Assembly (NCBI GenBank): GCA_014650015.1
Contig: BMUD01000003.1
Span: 124,001-188,000, forward strand
Length of the DNA stretch: 64,000 bases
Direction: 5' to 3'
Source of the DNA: Streptomyces griseoloalbus
GTDB taxonomy: Bacteria > Actinomycetota > Actinomycetes > Streptomycetales > Streptomycetaceae
In this document: piece after piece, positions 20,474-28,557 of the stretch
How the letters are laid out: each line of letters starts with the position of its first letter
Position numbering within the stretch: the first letter of the stretch is position 1
Made by a program: the position numbers and the translations under genes
The notes under the pieces: generated by a model
Told to the model about the DNA's origin: nothing
Seen by the model: the letters and a program-made list of their open reading frames with translations, nothing else
The model's database searches: none

Positions 20474-21637
20474 TCAGTCCCGGGCCAGCCCGAACCGGGC
20501 GCGCAGTCCCGTCGCGCGGTCGTCCGCCGCCACCGCCGCCGCGCCCGCCGTCACCGTCTCGTAGACCGACAGGATGTCCGCGCCGACCGTCGACCAGTCG
20601 AAGCGGCGGACGTGGGCGCTGCCGCGTTCGCGCAGCCCCGCGCGGCGTTCCGGGTCGTCGAGGAGCCGCACGGCCGCCTCGGCGAGCGCGTCCGCGTCCT
20701 CGTTGGCGAACAGCTCGCCCGCCGACCCCTGATCGAGGACCTGGGCGAAGGCGTCCAGGTCGGAGGCGAGCACCGGCGCGCCCGCGGACATCGCCTCGAC
20801 CAGGATGATGCCGAAGCTCTCGCCACCGGTGTTCGGCGCCACGTACAGGTCGACGCTGCGCAGGAAGCGGGCCTTGTCCTCGTCGCTGACCATGCCGAGG
20901 AACTCCACGCGCGAGCGGAGCTCCCGGGGCAGCGGCTCGACCGCCTCCTTCTCGTCGCCGCGGCCGGCGACCAGCAGCCGCGTCTGCGGGCGGGCGGCGA
21001 GGATCTTGGGCAGGGCCTTCATCAGCACCGGCAGGCCCTTGCGGGGCTCGTCGATCCGGCCGATGAAGCCGATGGTGTCGCCCTGCCACTCGGCTTTCGG
21101 TTCGGCACGGGCGAAGAAGTCGACGTCGACGCCGTTCGGGATGACCACCGCGTCCCCGCCCAGGTGCTCGACGAGGGTGCGGCGGGCGTACTCGCTCACC
21201 GCGATCCGCGCGCTGATCTTCTCCAGGGCGGCCTGGAGGATCGCGTACGCGGCGATCATGGCCCGGGAGCGCGGGTTGGACGTGTGGAAGGTGGCGACGA
21301 TCGGTCCCTCGGCCGCCCAGCAGGTCAGCAGGCCGAGCGAGGGCGAGGTCGGCTCGTGGATGTGGACGACGTCGAACGCGCCCTCGTGCAGCCAGCGCCG
21401 CACGCGCGCGGCCGACAGGAAACCGAAGTTGAGCCGGGCCACCGACCCGTTGTACGGCACGGGCACCGCGCGGCCCGCCGAGACGACGTACGGCGGCAGC
21501 GGGGTGTCGTCGTCGGCCGGGGCGAGCACGGACACCTCGTGGCCGAGGCGGATGAAGTACTCGGTCAGGTCCCGGATGTGGAACTGGACACCCCCCGGTA
21601 CGTCCCAGGAGTACGGGCAGACGATGCCGATCCTCAC
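20474..21637 (-). CDS. pimA: Phosphatidylinositol alpha-mannosyltransferase PimA
   Basis: GT4 glycosyltransferase that adds the first mannose from GDP-mannose to phosphatidylinositol at the inner membrane face. It has 387 residues, GT-B fold. Donor-side motif GGESFGIILVEAMSAGAPVLASD contains the E-x7-E pair. N-terminal acceptor region IGIVCPYSWDVPGGVQ..HI is typical of PimA, and GFIGRIDEPRKGLPVLMKAL follows the hinge. The GTG at 21637 overlaps the acyltransferase stop by four bases and follows GGAAGGGGA. Context with pgsA and the acyltransferase makes the PIM assignment firm. Confidence 0.92.
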   Translation of the reverse strand: MRIGIVCPYSWDVPGGVQFHIRDLTEYFIRLGHEVSVLAPADDDTPLPPYVVSAGRAVPVPYNGSVARLNFGFLSAARVRRWLHEGAFDVVHIHEPTSPSLGLLTCWAAEGPIVATFHTSNPRSRAMIAAYAILQAALEKISARIAVSEYARRTLVEHLGGDAVVIPNGVDVDFFARAEPKAEWQGDTIGFIGRIDEPRKGLPVLMKALPKILAARPQTRLLVAGRGDEKEAVEPLPRELRSRVEFLGMVSDEDKARFLRSVDLYVAPNTGGESFGIILVEAMSAGAPVLASDLDAFAQVLDQGSAGELFANEDADALAEAAVRLLDDPERRAGLRERGSAHVRRFDWSTVGADILSVYETVTAGAAAVAADDRATGLRARFGLARD

Positions 21638-22575
21638 GAGGTCCCCTTCCGGTCGTTCTCGGGGTCCGTCGCGGGGTCCCGCGCGGGGTCGAGGTCCTTG
21701 ATCCACAAGCGCTGCAGCATGTGCCAGTCCTCCGGATGGTCGGCGATCCCCGTGGCGAAGGCGTCGGCGAGCGCCTGTGTCATGACAGACGTCTTCTCGG
21801 GGCGCGTACCCGACTCGGGGACCTCGACCGGTGCGTGGACCCGGCCCCGCATCACCGGCGAATCGTCGTACCAGAGGGTCACCGGCAGCAACCGTGCCCC
21901 GGTGTGCTGGGCGAGCAGCGCGGGGCCGCCCGGCATCCGGGCCCGCTCGCCGAAGAAGTCGACCTCGACGCCGGAGGCGGACAGGTCACGGTCGGCGACC
22001 AGGCAGACCAGTCCGCCGCCGCGCAGCCGCCGGGCCAGGGTGCCGAAGGCGGAGCCGCCGCTGTGCGGCAGCACCTCCATGCCGAGGCTCTCGCGGTAGG
22101 CGACGAACCGGTCGTACAGCGTCTCCGGCTTCAGGCGCTCGGCGACGGTGGTGAACGGTATGCCGAGCGCGGTGGTGACCCAGGCGCCGGCGAGATCCCA
22201 GTTGGCGAGGTGCGGCAGCGCGACGATGACGCCCTTGCCGGCCGCCAGGCCGTCGGTCACGTGGTGCATGCCCTCGACGTCGACGCCGGCCGCGATGCGC
22301 TCGGTGCTCCAGGCGGGCAGCCGGAAGGACTCCATCCAGTAGCGCAGATACGACCGCATGCCCGCGCGGGACAGCTCGGCGAGCCGCGCGGGGCTCGCAT
22401 CGGGCACCACCCGCGCGTAGTTGCTCTCCAGCCGGAGCACGCCCTCGCCGCGCTGTTTCCAGGCGAGGTCGGCGATGGTCCGGCCGAGACGGACGGCGAC
22501 CGGTTCGGGCAGTCGCTTCACCGTGCTCCAGCCGGCGCCGTACAGGGCGTCGGTCAGCCGATCCTGCGCGCTCAC
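21634..22575 (-). CDS. Phosphatidylinositol mannoside acyltransferase
   Basis: LpxL/HtrB-superfamily acyltransferase. It has 313 residues. By position between pgsA and pimA it should transfer an acyl chain to the mannose of PIM1/PIM2, like mycobacterial PatA. The Hx4D catalytic motif is visible in ALPHLANWDLAGAW (~120-125), followed by CLVADRDLSASGVEVDFFG, the acyl-donor region. The N-terminal hydrophobic helix suggests peripheral membrane association. The GTG at 22575 overlaps the pgsA stop by four bases. A long open frame extending to 23727 is a shadow over pgsA. Confidence 0.92.
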   Translation of the reverse strand: MSAQDRLTDALYGAGWSTVKRLPEPVAVRLGRTIADLAWKQRGEGVLRLESNYARVVPDASPARLAELSRAGMRSYLRYWMESFRLPAWSTERIAAGVDVEGMHHVTDGLAAGKGVIVALPHLANWDLAGAWVTTALGIPFTTVAERLKPETLYDRFVAYRESLGMEVLPHSGGSAFGTLARRLRGGGLVCLVADRDLSASGVEVDFFGERARMPGGPALLAQHTGARLLPVTLWYDDSPVMRGRVHAPVEVPESGTRPEKTSVMTQALADAFATGIADHPEDWHMLQRLWIKDLDPARDPATDPENDRKGTS

Positions 22576-23243
22576 TTCGCGGCCTCGCTCCCCTGGGGCT
22601 CCTGCCGTTCCGCGGCCTCCGCCTCGGCGGACTCCCGGCGCACGGTGACGACCCGCTGGATCAGCGTGACCAGGCTGCCGACGGCCACGATCCACAGGGC
22701 GACCGGCAGCAGGTACTGGATGCCGGGCACACCGAAGGCGTGCATGCCCGCGAGACCGGCCGCGACCAGCGAGATCACCAGCCGTTCGGCTCGCTCGACC
22801 AGCCCGTTGACGGCGACCGGCAGGCCGATCGACTCGCCGCGCGCCTTGGTGTACGACACCACCTGGCCGCTGGCGAGGCAGAAGATCGACACCGCGCACA
22901 GGACGTTGTCGTCGCCGCCGCCCGCGTACCACAGGGCGAAACCGCCGAAGACCGCCCCGTCGGCGACCCGGTCGAGGGTGGAGTCCAGGAAGGCGCCCCA
23001 GCGGCTGGAGCGCCCCAGCTGGCGGGCCATGTTGCCGTCGACGAGGTCGGAGAACACGAACAGGGTGATCACGACCGTGCCCCAGAAGAACTCGCCCATG
23101 GGGTAGAAGACCAGCGCGCCCGCGACCACACCCGCGGTGCCGATGAGGGTGACCGTGTCGGGGCTGACCCCCCGCCGGATGAGAAACGCGGCGAACGGTG
23201 TGAGGACACGCGTGAAGAATGCACGCGCGTACTTGTTCAGCAT
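22572..23243 (-). CDS. pgsA: CDP-alcohol phosphatidyltransferase (phosphatidylinositol phosphate synthase)
   Basis: Integral membrane enzyme that condenses CDP-diacylglycerol with inositol 1-phosphate. It has 223 residues and about six TM helices. The CDP-OH-P signature D-x2-DG-x2-AR-x8-G-x3-D-x3-D is complete in DLVDGNMARQLGRSSRWGAF...DSTLD (~70-100). The start is ATG at 23243. It heads a tightly overlapping three-gene PIM operon (pgsA, acyltransferase, pimA), which fixes inositol phosphate rather than glycerol phosphate as the likely acceptor. The mycobacterial equivalent lies beside thrS and a HIT gene. Here those are present too but separated by two genes on the opposite strand. Confidence 0.93.
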   Translation of the reverse strand: MLNKYARAFFTRVLTPFAAFLIRRGVSPDTVTLIGTAGVVAGALVFYPMGEFFWGTVVITLFVFSDLVDGNMARQLGRSSRWGAFLDSTLDRVADGAVFGGFALWYAGGGDDNVLCAVSIFCLASGQVVSYTKARGESIGLPVAVNGLVERAERLVISLVAAGLAGMHAFGVPGIQYLLPVALWIVAVGSLVTLIQRVVTVRRESAEAEAAERQEPQGSEAAK

Positions 23244-23542
23244 GGCCTTCCCGAGGGTCGGTGTGGCCGCGCGGCCCCTGCTGGCCACCCGGCGGGCCCA
23301 ATCGTAGCCACGCGCGCGCGTGGCCGACGGCGGGGCACCCGGGCGCCGCCGCCGAGCCCCGCCGCAGCCGCGGCCGGCACCGCCGTGAGCAGGGCGGCAC
23401 GCCGCGATCACGTCCTTCGTATGGACGCGCCGTGACGGGAGTGGAAAGCTCGAATGACCGCGGGCGTCGCCGGAGCCGCACCGCACGCGGATTCCGCGGG
23501 TCCGCGCCCACAGTGACCTCACCGTGCACGGGAGGCAGGACC

Positions 23543-25741
23543 ATGGGCGACAAGGCGCGTACACACCCCGGAGCCGCCGGCAGGGCACAGGCGGCCGACC
23601 ACCCCGCGTCCGTACGGAATGTGGTGCTGGTCGGCCACTCCGGATCGGGCAAGACGACTCTGGTGGAGGCTCTCGCGCTGAGCGCGGGAGCGGTGAACCG
23701 GGCGGGCCGCGTGGAGGACGGCGGCACCGTCTCCGACTACGACGAGATCGAGCACCGGCAGCAGCGCTCCGTGCAGCTCTCGCTGGTGCCGCTCGAATGG
23801 GACGGCATCAAGGTCAACCTACTGGACACCCCCGGATACGCCGACTTCGTCGGGGAACTCAGGGCCGGTCTGCGGGCGGCGGACGCGGCCCTCTTCGTCG
23901 TCTCGGCCTCGGACGGCGTGGACGGCCCGACCCGCATGGTGTGGGACGAGTGCGCGGCCGTCGGCATGCCGCGCGCCCTCGTCGTCACGCATCTGGAGGC
24001 GGCCCGCGCCGACTTCGACGAGATGACGCGGGTCTGCGCGGAGACCTTCGGCGCGGACGACCCCGACGCCGTGCTGCCGCTGTACCTGCCGCTGCACGGA
24101 CCGGCCGGGCCCGACGGGCACGCGCCCGTGACCGGCCTGATCGGACTGCTGTCGCAGAAGCTGTTCGACTACTCCACGGGCGAGCGCAAGGAGTCCGAGC
24201 CCGGCGAGGAGCAGCTGCCGCTGATCGAGGAGGCCCGCAGCCGGCTGATCGAGGGGATCATCGCCGAGAGCGAGGACGAGACCCTCATGGACCGCTACCT
24301 CGGCGGCGAGCAGGTGGACGTCGAGACGCTGGTCGAGGACCTGGAGCGGGCGGTAGCGCGCGGGGCGTTCTTCCCCGTCCTGGCCTCCGCCCCCGCCGCC
24401 GAGGGCGCCCGCCAGGGGCTCGGCACGGTCGAGCTGCTCGAGCTGATCACCGGCGGTTTCCCGACCCCGCTGGAGCACGGCACCCCGCGTGTGACCACGG
24501 TCGACGGCAGGCCGCGCGAGCTCAAGCCGTGCGACCCCGACGCGCCCCTGGTCGCGGAGGTCGTGAAGACCTCCTCCGACCCCTACGTCGGCCGGCTCTC
24601 CCTGATCCGGCTCTTCTCCGGCACCCTGCGGGCCGACCAGACCGTCCATGTCTCCGGGCACGGGCTGGCCGACCGGGGCCACGAGGACCACGACGTCGAC
24701 GAGCGGATCGGCGCCCTGTCCACACCGTTCGGCAAGCAGCAGCGGCCGGTGTCGCACGTCATCGCGGGCGATCTCGCGTGCGTGGCGAAGCTCGGCCGCG
24801 CGGAGACCGGCGACACCCTGTCCGCCAAGGACGAGCCGCTGCTCATGGAGCCGTGGGAGATGCCCGATCCGCTGCTGCCGCTGGCCATCCAGGCGCACAG
24901 CAAACCGGACGAGGACAAGTTGTCGCAGGGCCTGGCCCGGCTGGTGGCCGAGGACCCGACGATGCGGCTGGAGCAGAACCAGGACACCCACCAGGTGGTG
25001 CTGTGGTGCCTGGGCGAGGCACACGCGGACGTGGCCCTGGAACGCCTGCGCAGCCGCTACGGCGTCCAGGTCGACGTCGTACCGCACCGGGTGTCGCTCA
25101 GGGAGACGTTCGGCGGCAGGGCCACCGGGCGCGGCCGGCACGTCAAACAGTCCGGCGGGCACGGTCAGTTCGCCATCTGCGAGATCGAGGTGGAGCCGTT
25201 GCCGAACGGCTCGGGCATCGAGTTCGTGGACAAGGTGGTCGGCGGCGCCGTGCCGCGGCAGTTCATCCCCTCGGTCGAGAAGGGCGTACGGGCCCAGGCC
25301 GGCAAGGGCGTCGTCGCCGGGCATCCGCTGATCGACGTACGCGTGACCCTCCTCGACGGCAAGGCGCATTCGGTGGACTCCTCCGACGCCGCGTTCCAGA
25401 CGGCGGGCGCGCTGGCCCTGCGGGAAGCGGCCTCGGACGCGAAGATCCATCTGCTGGAGCCGGTGGCCGAGGTGAGCGTCCTGGTCGGTGACGACTACGT
25501 CGGCGCCGTCATGAGCGACCTGTCCGGCCGGCGCGGCCGGGTGCTCGGCACCGAGCAGACGGCCGGCGGCCGCACCCTCGTCAAGGCCGAGGTCCCGGAG
25601 ATCGAGATCGGCCGTTACGCCGTCGACCTGCGCTCCCTGTCGCACGGCACCGCCCGCTTCAGCCGTCGGTACGCGCGACACGAGCCCATGCCGCCCCAGG
25701 TCGCGGAACGGGTCAAGGAAGAGGCGCGCAAGGCCTCTTAG
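23543..25741 (+). CDS. Elongation factor G-like translational GTPase (FusA2 type)
   Basis: 732 residues with the five-domain EF-G plan. G1 is GHSGSGKTT (~34-42) and G3 is DTPGYADF. The G4 position that normally reads NKxD is THLE (VVTHLEAARADF, ~150), so the guanine-specificity motif is degenerate. Domain II is at ~300-400. Domain IV contains GRGRHVKQSGGHGQFA and GGAVPRQFIPSVEKG. It is not the main EF-G, which sits with rpsL/rpsG/tuf. Mycobacterial EF-G2, its probable relative, was reported to lack ribosome-stimulated GTPase activity. The ATG at 23543 follows GGGAGGCAGG. It is divergent from pgsA. Confidence 0.88.
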   Translation: MGDKARTHPGAAGRAQAADHPASVRNVVLVGHSGSGKTTLVEALALSAGAVNRAGRVEDGGTVSDYDEIEHRQQRSVQLSLVPLEWDGIKVNLLDTPGYADFVGELRAGLRAADAALFVVSASDGVDGPTRMVWDECAAVGMPRALVVTHLEAARADFDEMTRVCAETFGADDPDAVLPLYLPLHGPAGPDGHAPVTGLIGLLSQKLFDYSTGERKESEPGEEQLPLIEEARSRLIEGIIAESEDETLMDRYLGGEQVDVETLVEDLERAVARGAFFPVLASAPAAEGARQGLGTVELLELITGGFPTPLEHGTPRVTTVDGRPRELKPCDPDAPLVAEVVKTSSDPYVGRLSLIRLFSGTLRADQTVHVSGHGLADRGHEDHDVDERIGALSTPFGKQQRPVSHVIAGDLACVAKLGRAETGDTLSAKDEPLLMEPWEMPDPLLPLAIQAHSKPDEDKLSQGLARLVAEDPTMRLEQNQDTHQVVLWCLGEAHADVALERLRSRYGVQVDVVPHRVSLRETFGGRATGRGRHVKQSGGHGQFAICEIEVEPLPNGSGIEFVDKVVGGAVPRQFIPSVEKGVRAQAGKGVVAGHPLIDVRVTLLDGKAHSVDSSDAAFQTAGALALREAASDAKIHLLEPVAEVSVLVGDDYVGAVMSDLSGRRGRVLGTEQTAGGRTLVKAEVPEIEIGRYAVDLRSLSHGTARFSRRYARHEPMPPQVAERVKEEARKAS

Positions 25742-25748
25742 TCGGCTC

Positions 25749-25781
25749 CGGGCGCCCGCGGGGACACCCGGCGGGCGCCCG
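25749..25781 (+). terminator. Hairpin terminator after the EF-G-like gene
   Basis: 11-bp stem CGGGCGCCCGC / GCGGGCGCCCG starting 8 bases after the stop, with a further GGG/CCC pairing inside the loop. Confidence 0.75.
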
Positions 25782-25928
25782 CGCACGCGCCTCGTTCCGG
25801 ACAACTTCGGAACGCTTCACTCCGTACCGGCGGGCGGCTTGGGCCTTCCGCCGACGGACGGCGGTGGCTGCGGATACGCTGAAGACCTGATCAACAGGTG
25901 TGCGCAGCACGGAAGTCGGGAAGGCCGC

Positions 25929-25970
25929 ATGACGACAGTCGCGGCGATCGGGGGCGGGAATGACCGTTGA
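25929..25970 (+). CDS. Possible 13-residue leader peptide overlapping the next gene
   Basis: ATG at 25929 with GGGAAGG a few bases upstream encodes MTTVAAIGGGNDR and stops at 25970, eleven bases inside the following gene in another frame. Overlap suggests translational coupling if it is used. It is weak: the start could be fortuitous. Confidence 0.25.
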   Translation: MTTVAAIGGGNDR

Positions 25971-27615
25971 GAGCGGTTACGCGGAGTTCTTCGGTCCGCA
26001 GGTACCGCGCACGGGCGACGAGGGGCAGACGCCGACGTTCGCGCTGGCCTCGGCGGCCTATCGGGACAACGAGGCCGAGGAGATACTCAAGGCCAACAAC
26101 GAATGGCACAAGTCGGCCGTCAGCAAGCCCAGGCTGGCGCTGTTCCGGCCGAACCTGGGTGAGGCGTTCTCCCGGGCGGTCATCGACCGGATGCTGGGCT
26201 CCGGTCGCGCTCCGCTCATCCAGTCCTTCGGCACCCAGCCGCAGGTGGTGGTGGAGCACGCGCTCGCGGCGCACCGCATCCGCCGGGAGCGCGACAACTG
26301 GCTGAGCGCCGTGATGGTCCTGTGCGGGCTGCTGTTCCTGCCCGGGCTCCTCGTGTGGCTGCTGGTCTTCCAGATCCGTACGACGATGGCCAGGCGCGAG
26401 GACAAGCGGGCCGGCATGCTCGCCACCACCCTGCTGCTCGCGGTGGGCGCCCTCGCCGTGCTGTTCCTGATCCGCATGCCGTTCGACGGGTTCTGGGGGT
26501 GGTACGCGCGCGCGTCGGTGATCGCCCCGGTGGTGGGCTGGTTCTGGGCCAAGCAGATCTGCGAACGCACCGCGAAGGACCTGCGGGAGCGCTGGAGCAG
26601 CCTGCTCTCCGGCAGCAGCGTCGGTGCCAAGGTGCCCGAGGCGGTGCCGAGCAGCCCCGGCGAGACGGCGGCCGAGCAACTGCGTCAGTCCCTGGCCCGG
26701 CTCAGCGCCGAGCAGCAGTCCAACTCCGTGTTCTACGCCGGGCCCAAGGGCATACTCGGCATGGGCACGCGCTGGGGCAGCTGGCAGCTCGCCGAGGATC
26801 TGGTGCCGGCCGACGCGGACCGGGAGATCCACCCGTTCCGCAGCTGGGACGTCATCAAGTCCATCCACGACCGGCTGCGGATGCTGGAGCGTGGTCCGCT
26901 GCACACCGGAGGCTTTCCCAAGCCGTCGATACGGCACTGGATCGTCACGCCGATCGGGGAGAACGCCACGTCGGTGTCACGGCCCGAGGGCACGGACGTC
27001 GAGGCGTACCAGATCAAGTCGCACGCCATACAGGACATCTGCAACAAGCAGCAGTTCGGAGCGGGCGACCGGCACTACCTGGGCGTGCAGTGGACGCTGT
27101 GGGACGGCCAGTTGGTGATCACCATGCTGATCACGGTGACCGTGCTGCACGAGACGCTGCGCATCGAGGTGACCGGGCACGCGCTGGGGCCGGTGCACTC
27201 GCTGTTCACCAGCGGGCCCGCGGCCAAGGAGAAGGTGGTCCAGAAGTCGGTCAAGTTCTGGGAGACCCGGAAGGTGAAGCTCCCACTGGTCGACTCGGAC
27301 GAGGTGGTACGCCTGGCCGCCAGGGCACCGCTGACCTGGTATCCGCCGCTGCTGTACTGGCTCGGCGGCAAGCTGAGCCTGCCCGAGCCGTTCGGTCTGC
27401 GTCACGCGTGGGCGGACAAGCCGTGGCGGCACCGGTTCATGGCGGACGACGCGTTGCGTGCGGCGACGCCGGTGCTGCGGGTGGTGCACGCCGCTGCGAT
27501 CAAGGTGCTGCGGGAGAACGGCGTGGACACCGAGAAGTTCGGCGCGCGGTCGTCGTCGCTGAGCGCGGCGGTACAGGATGCTGCGCCGAAGACGGCCGAC
27601 GTCTACGACGCGTAG
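25960..27615 (+). CDS. Large membrane protein of unknown function
   Basis: 551 residues; I do not recognise a named family. Residues 1-110 are cytosolic. Two or three TM helices follow at ~108-132 (LSAVMVLCGLLFLPGLLVWLLVF), ~148-168 (LATTLLLAVGALAVLFLI) and possibly ~180-200. A ~350-residue C-terminal part contains two peptides that could be strand-rich (LVITMLITVTVLHETLRIEVTGHALG; PLTWYPPLLYWLGGKL). No catalytic motif is evident. The start is ATG at 25960 with GGGGGCGGG. It is inserted, with the EF-G-like gene, between the HIT/thrS and pgsA parts of the locus, on the opposite strand. Codon usage looks ordinary for the window. Confidence 0.75.
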   Translation: MTVESGYAEFFGPQVPRTGDEGQTPTFALASAAYRDNEAEEILKANNEWHKSAVSKPRLALFRPNLGEAFSRAVIDRMLGSGRAPLIQSFGTQPQVVVEHALAAHRIRRERDNWLSAVMVLCGLLFLPGLLVWLLVFQIRTTMARREDKRAGMLATTLLLAVGALAVLFLIRMPFDGFWGWYARASVIAPVVGWFWAKQICERTAKDLRERWSSLLSGSSVGAKVPEAVPSSPGETAAEQLRQSLARLSAEQQSNSVFYAGPKGILGMGTRWGSWQLAEDLVPADADREIHPFRSWDVIKSIHDRLRMLERGPLHTGGFPKPSIRHWIVTPIGENATSVSRPEGTDVEAYQIKSHAIQDICNKQQFGAGDRHYLGVQWTLWDGQLVITMLITVTVLHETLRIEVTGHALGPVHSLFTSGPAAKEKVVQKSVKFWETRKVKLPLVDSDEVVRLAARAPLTWYPPLLYWLGGKLSLPEPFGLRHAWADKPWRHRFMADDALRAATPVLRVVHAAAIKVLRENGVDTEKFGARSSSLSAAVQDAAPKTADVYDA

Positions 27616-27626
27616 GGGGTCGCGAA

Positions 27627-27668
27627 CCGCGCCCACCCGTGCCGCCGGAGCGGCACGGGTGGGCGCGG
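27627..27668 (+). terminator. Strong hairpin terminator after the 551-residue membrane protein
   Basis: Perfect 19-bp stem CCGCGCCCACCCGTGCCGC with its complement around a CGGA loop, 12 bases after the stop. Confidence 0.85.
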
Positions 27669-27751
27669 CGGCACCCCGTCAGCGCCGGGTTGCGTGTCCC
27701 ACCCCCGCGCCCGCACCTGCACCCGGCGGCCGGGGCGCCGGCCGCGGCTAG

Positions 27752-27929
27752 GGCCGGTCTGACCATTCGCGTCGTCGCCCGCAGGGCGGCCTCGCGGCGT
27801 CAGGTGCGTGCTCTCGGCGTGCCGGGCGCAGAGCCTCGTACGGGATGTACTCGGCTCTGCGCCCGGTGCGGCGAGAGTGCGTGCATGGCGTCGCGAGGCA
27901 GGCGGGAACTGTCAGACAGGGCAATACAC
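27752..27929. mobile_element. MITE-like palindromic element between CTAG sites
   Basis: About 178 bases bounded by CTAG at 27748-27751 and 27930-27933. The ends carry inverted GTCTGAC/GTCAGAC (27757-27763 and 27911-27917). The interior (27789-27899) folds into one long imperfect hairpin, with arms around GCGCAGAGCC / GGCTCTGCGC. No ORF of its own. The right CTAG contains the stop codon of the HIT gene. The two ends are not symmetric (5 versus 12 bases outside GTCTGAC), so one end may be eroded. Together with the terminator just before it, this accounts for the ~310-base gene-free gap. Confidence 0.6.
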
Positions 27930-28475
27930 CTAGGCCGGCCACGCCTCCGCGAGCATCTTGCGGGTGTCCGCCAGCAGCTGCGGCAGTACCTTCGTGTGTC
28001 CGACCACCGGCATGAAGTTCGTGTCGCCGCCCCAGCGCGGCACGATGTGCTGGTGCAGGTGGGCGGCGATGCCGGCGCCCGCGACCGTGCCCTGGTTCAT
28101 GCCGATGTTGAAGCCGTGCGCACCCGACGCCGTACGCAGCGCCGTCATCGCCTGCTTGGTCAGCTCGGCGAGCTCCGCCGTCTCCTCCACGGTGAGGTCC
28201 GTGTAGTCGGCCACGTGCCGGTACGGCACCGTCATCAGGTGGCCGCCGGTGTACGGGTACAGGTTGAGCACCGCGTAGACCCGCTCACCGCGCCGGAGGA
28301 CCAGACCGTCCTCGTCGGACTTGGCCGGGATCGCGCAGAAGGGGCAGCCGTCGTCGGCGCCCGGGCCGCTGGGCTTGTTCTCGCCCTGGATGTACGCCAT
28401 CCGATGGGGTGTCCACAGACGCTGGAACGCGTCCTGCGTGCCCACTCCCCACTGCTGCTCCGGCTCACTCGTCAT
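27930..28475 (-). CDS. HIT-family nucleotide hydrolase/phosphorylase
   Basis: 181 residues. The histidine triad HLHQHIVPRW lies at ~137-146. An N-terminal CPFCAI and later cysteine-poor region suggest the zinc-type HIT proteins. The close genomic neighbour of pgsA in mycobacteria (Rv2613c) is an Ap4A phosphorylase-type HIT protein, and I infer a similar dinucleoside polyphosphate activity. The start is ATG at 28475; thrS ends 82 bases upstream with a hairpin between. The gene ends exactly at a CTAG bordering the MITE-like element. Confidence 0.88.
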   Translation of the reverse strand: MTSEPEQQWGVGTQDAFQRLWTPHRMAYIQGENKPSGPGADDGCPFCAIPAKSDEDGLVLRRGERVYAVLNLYPYTGGHLMTVPYRHVADYTDLTVEETAELAELTKQAMTALRTASGAHGFNIGMNQGTVAGAGIAAHLHQHIVPRWGGDTNFMPVVGHTKVLPQLLADTRKMLAEAWPA

Positions 28476-28512
28476 GCGTGCAGCATATGGCGTCGCCGGG
28501 GGCCCGCGGAAA

Positions 28513-28540
28513 AGGCCCCCGGGATCGCTCCCGGGGGCCT
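28513..28540 (-). terminator. Hairpin between thrS and the HIT gene
   Basis: 12-bp stem AGGCCCCCGGGA / TCCCGGGGGCCT with a TCGC loop, 17 bases beyond the thrS stop. Confidence 0.75.
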
Positions 28541-28557
28541 GTGAGCCGTCCGCGCGG

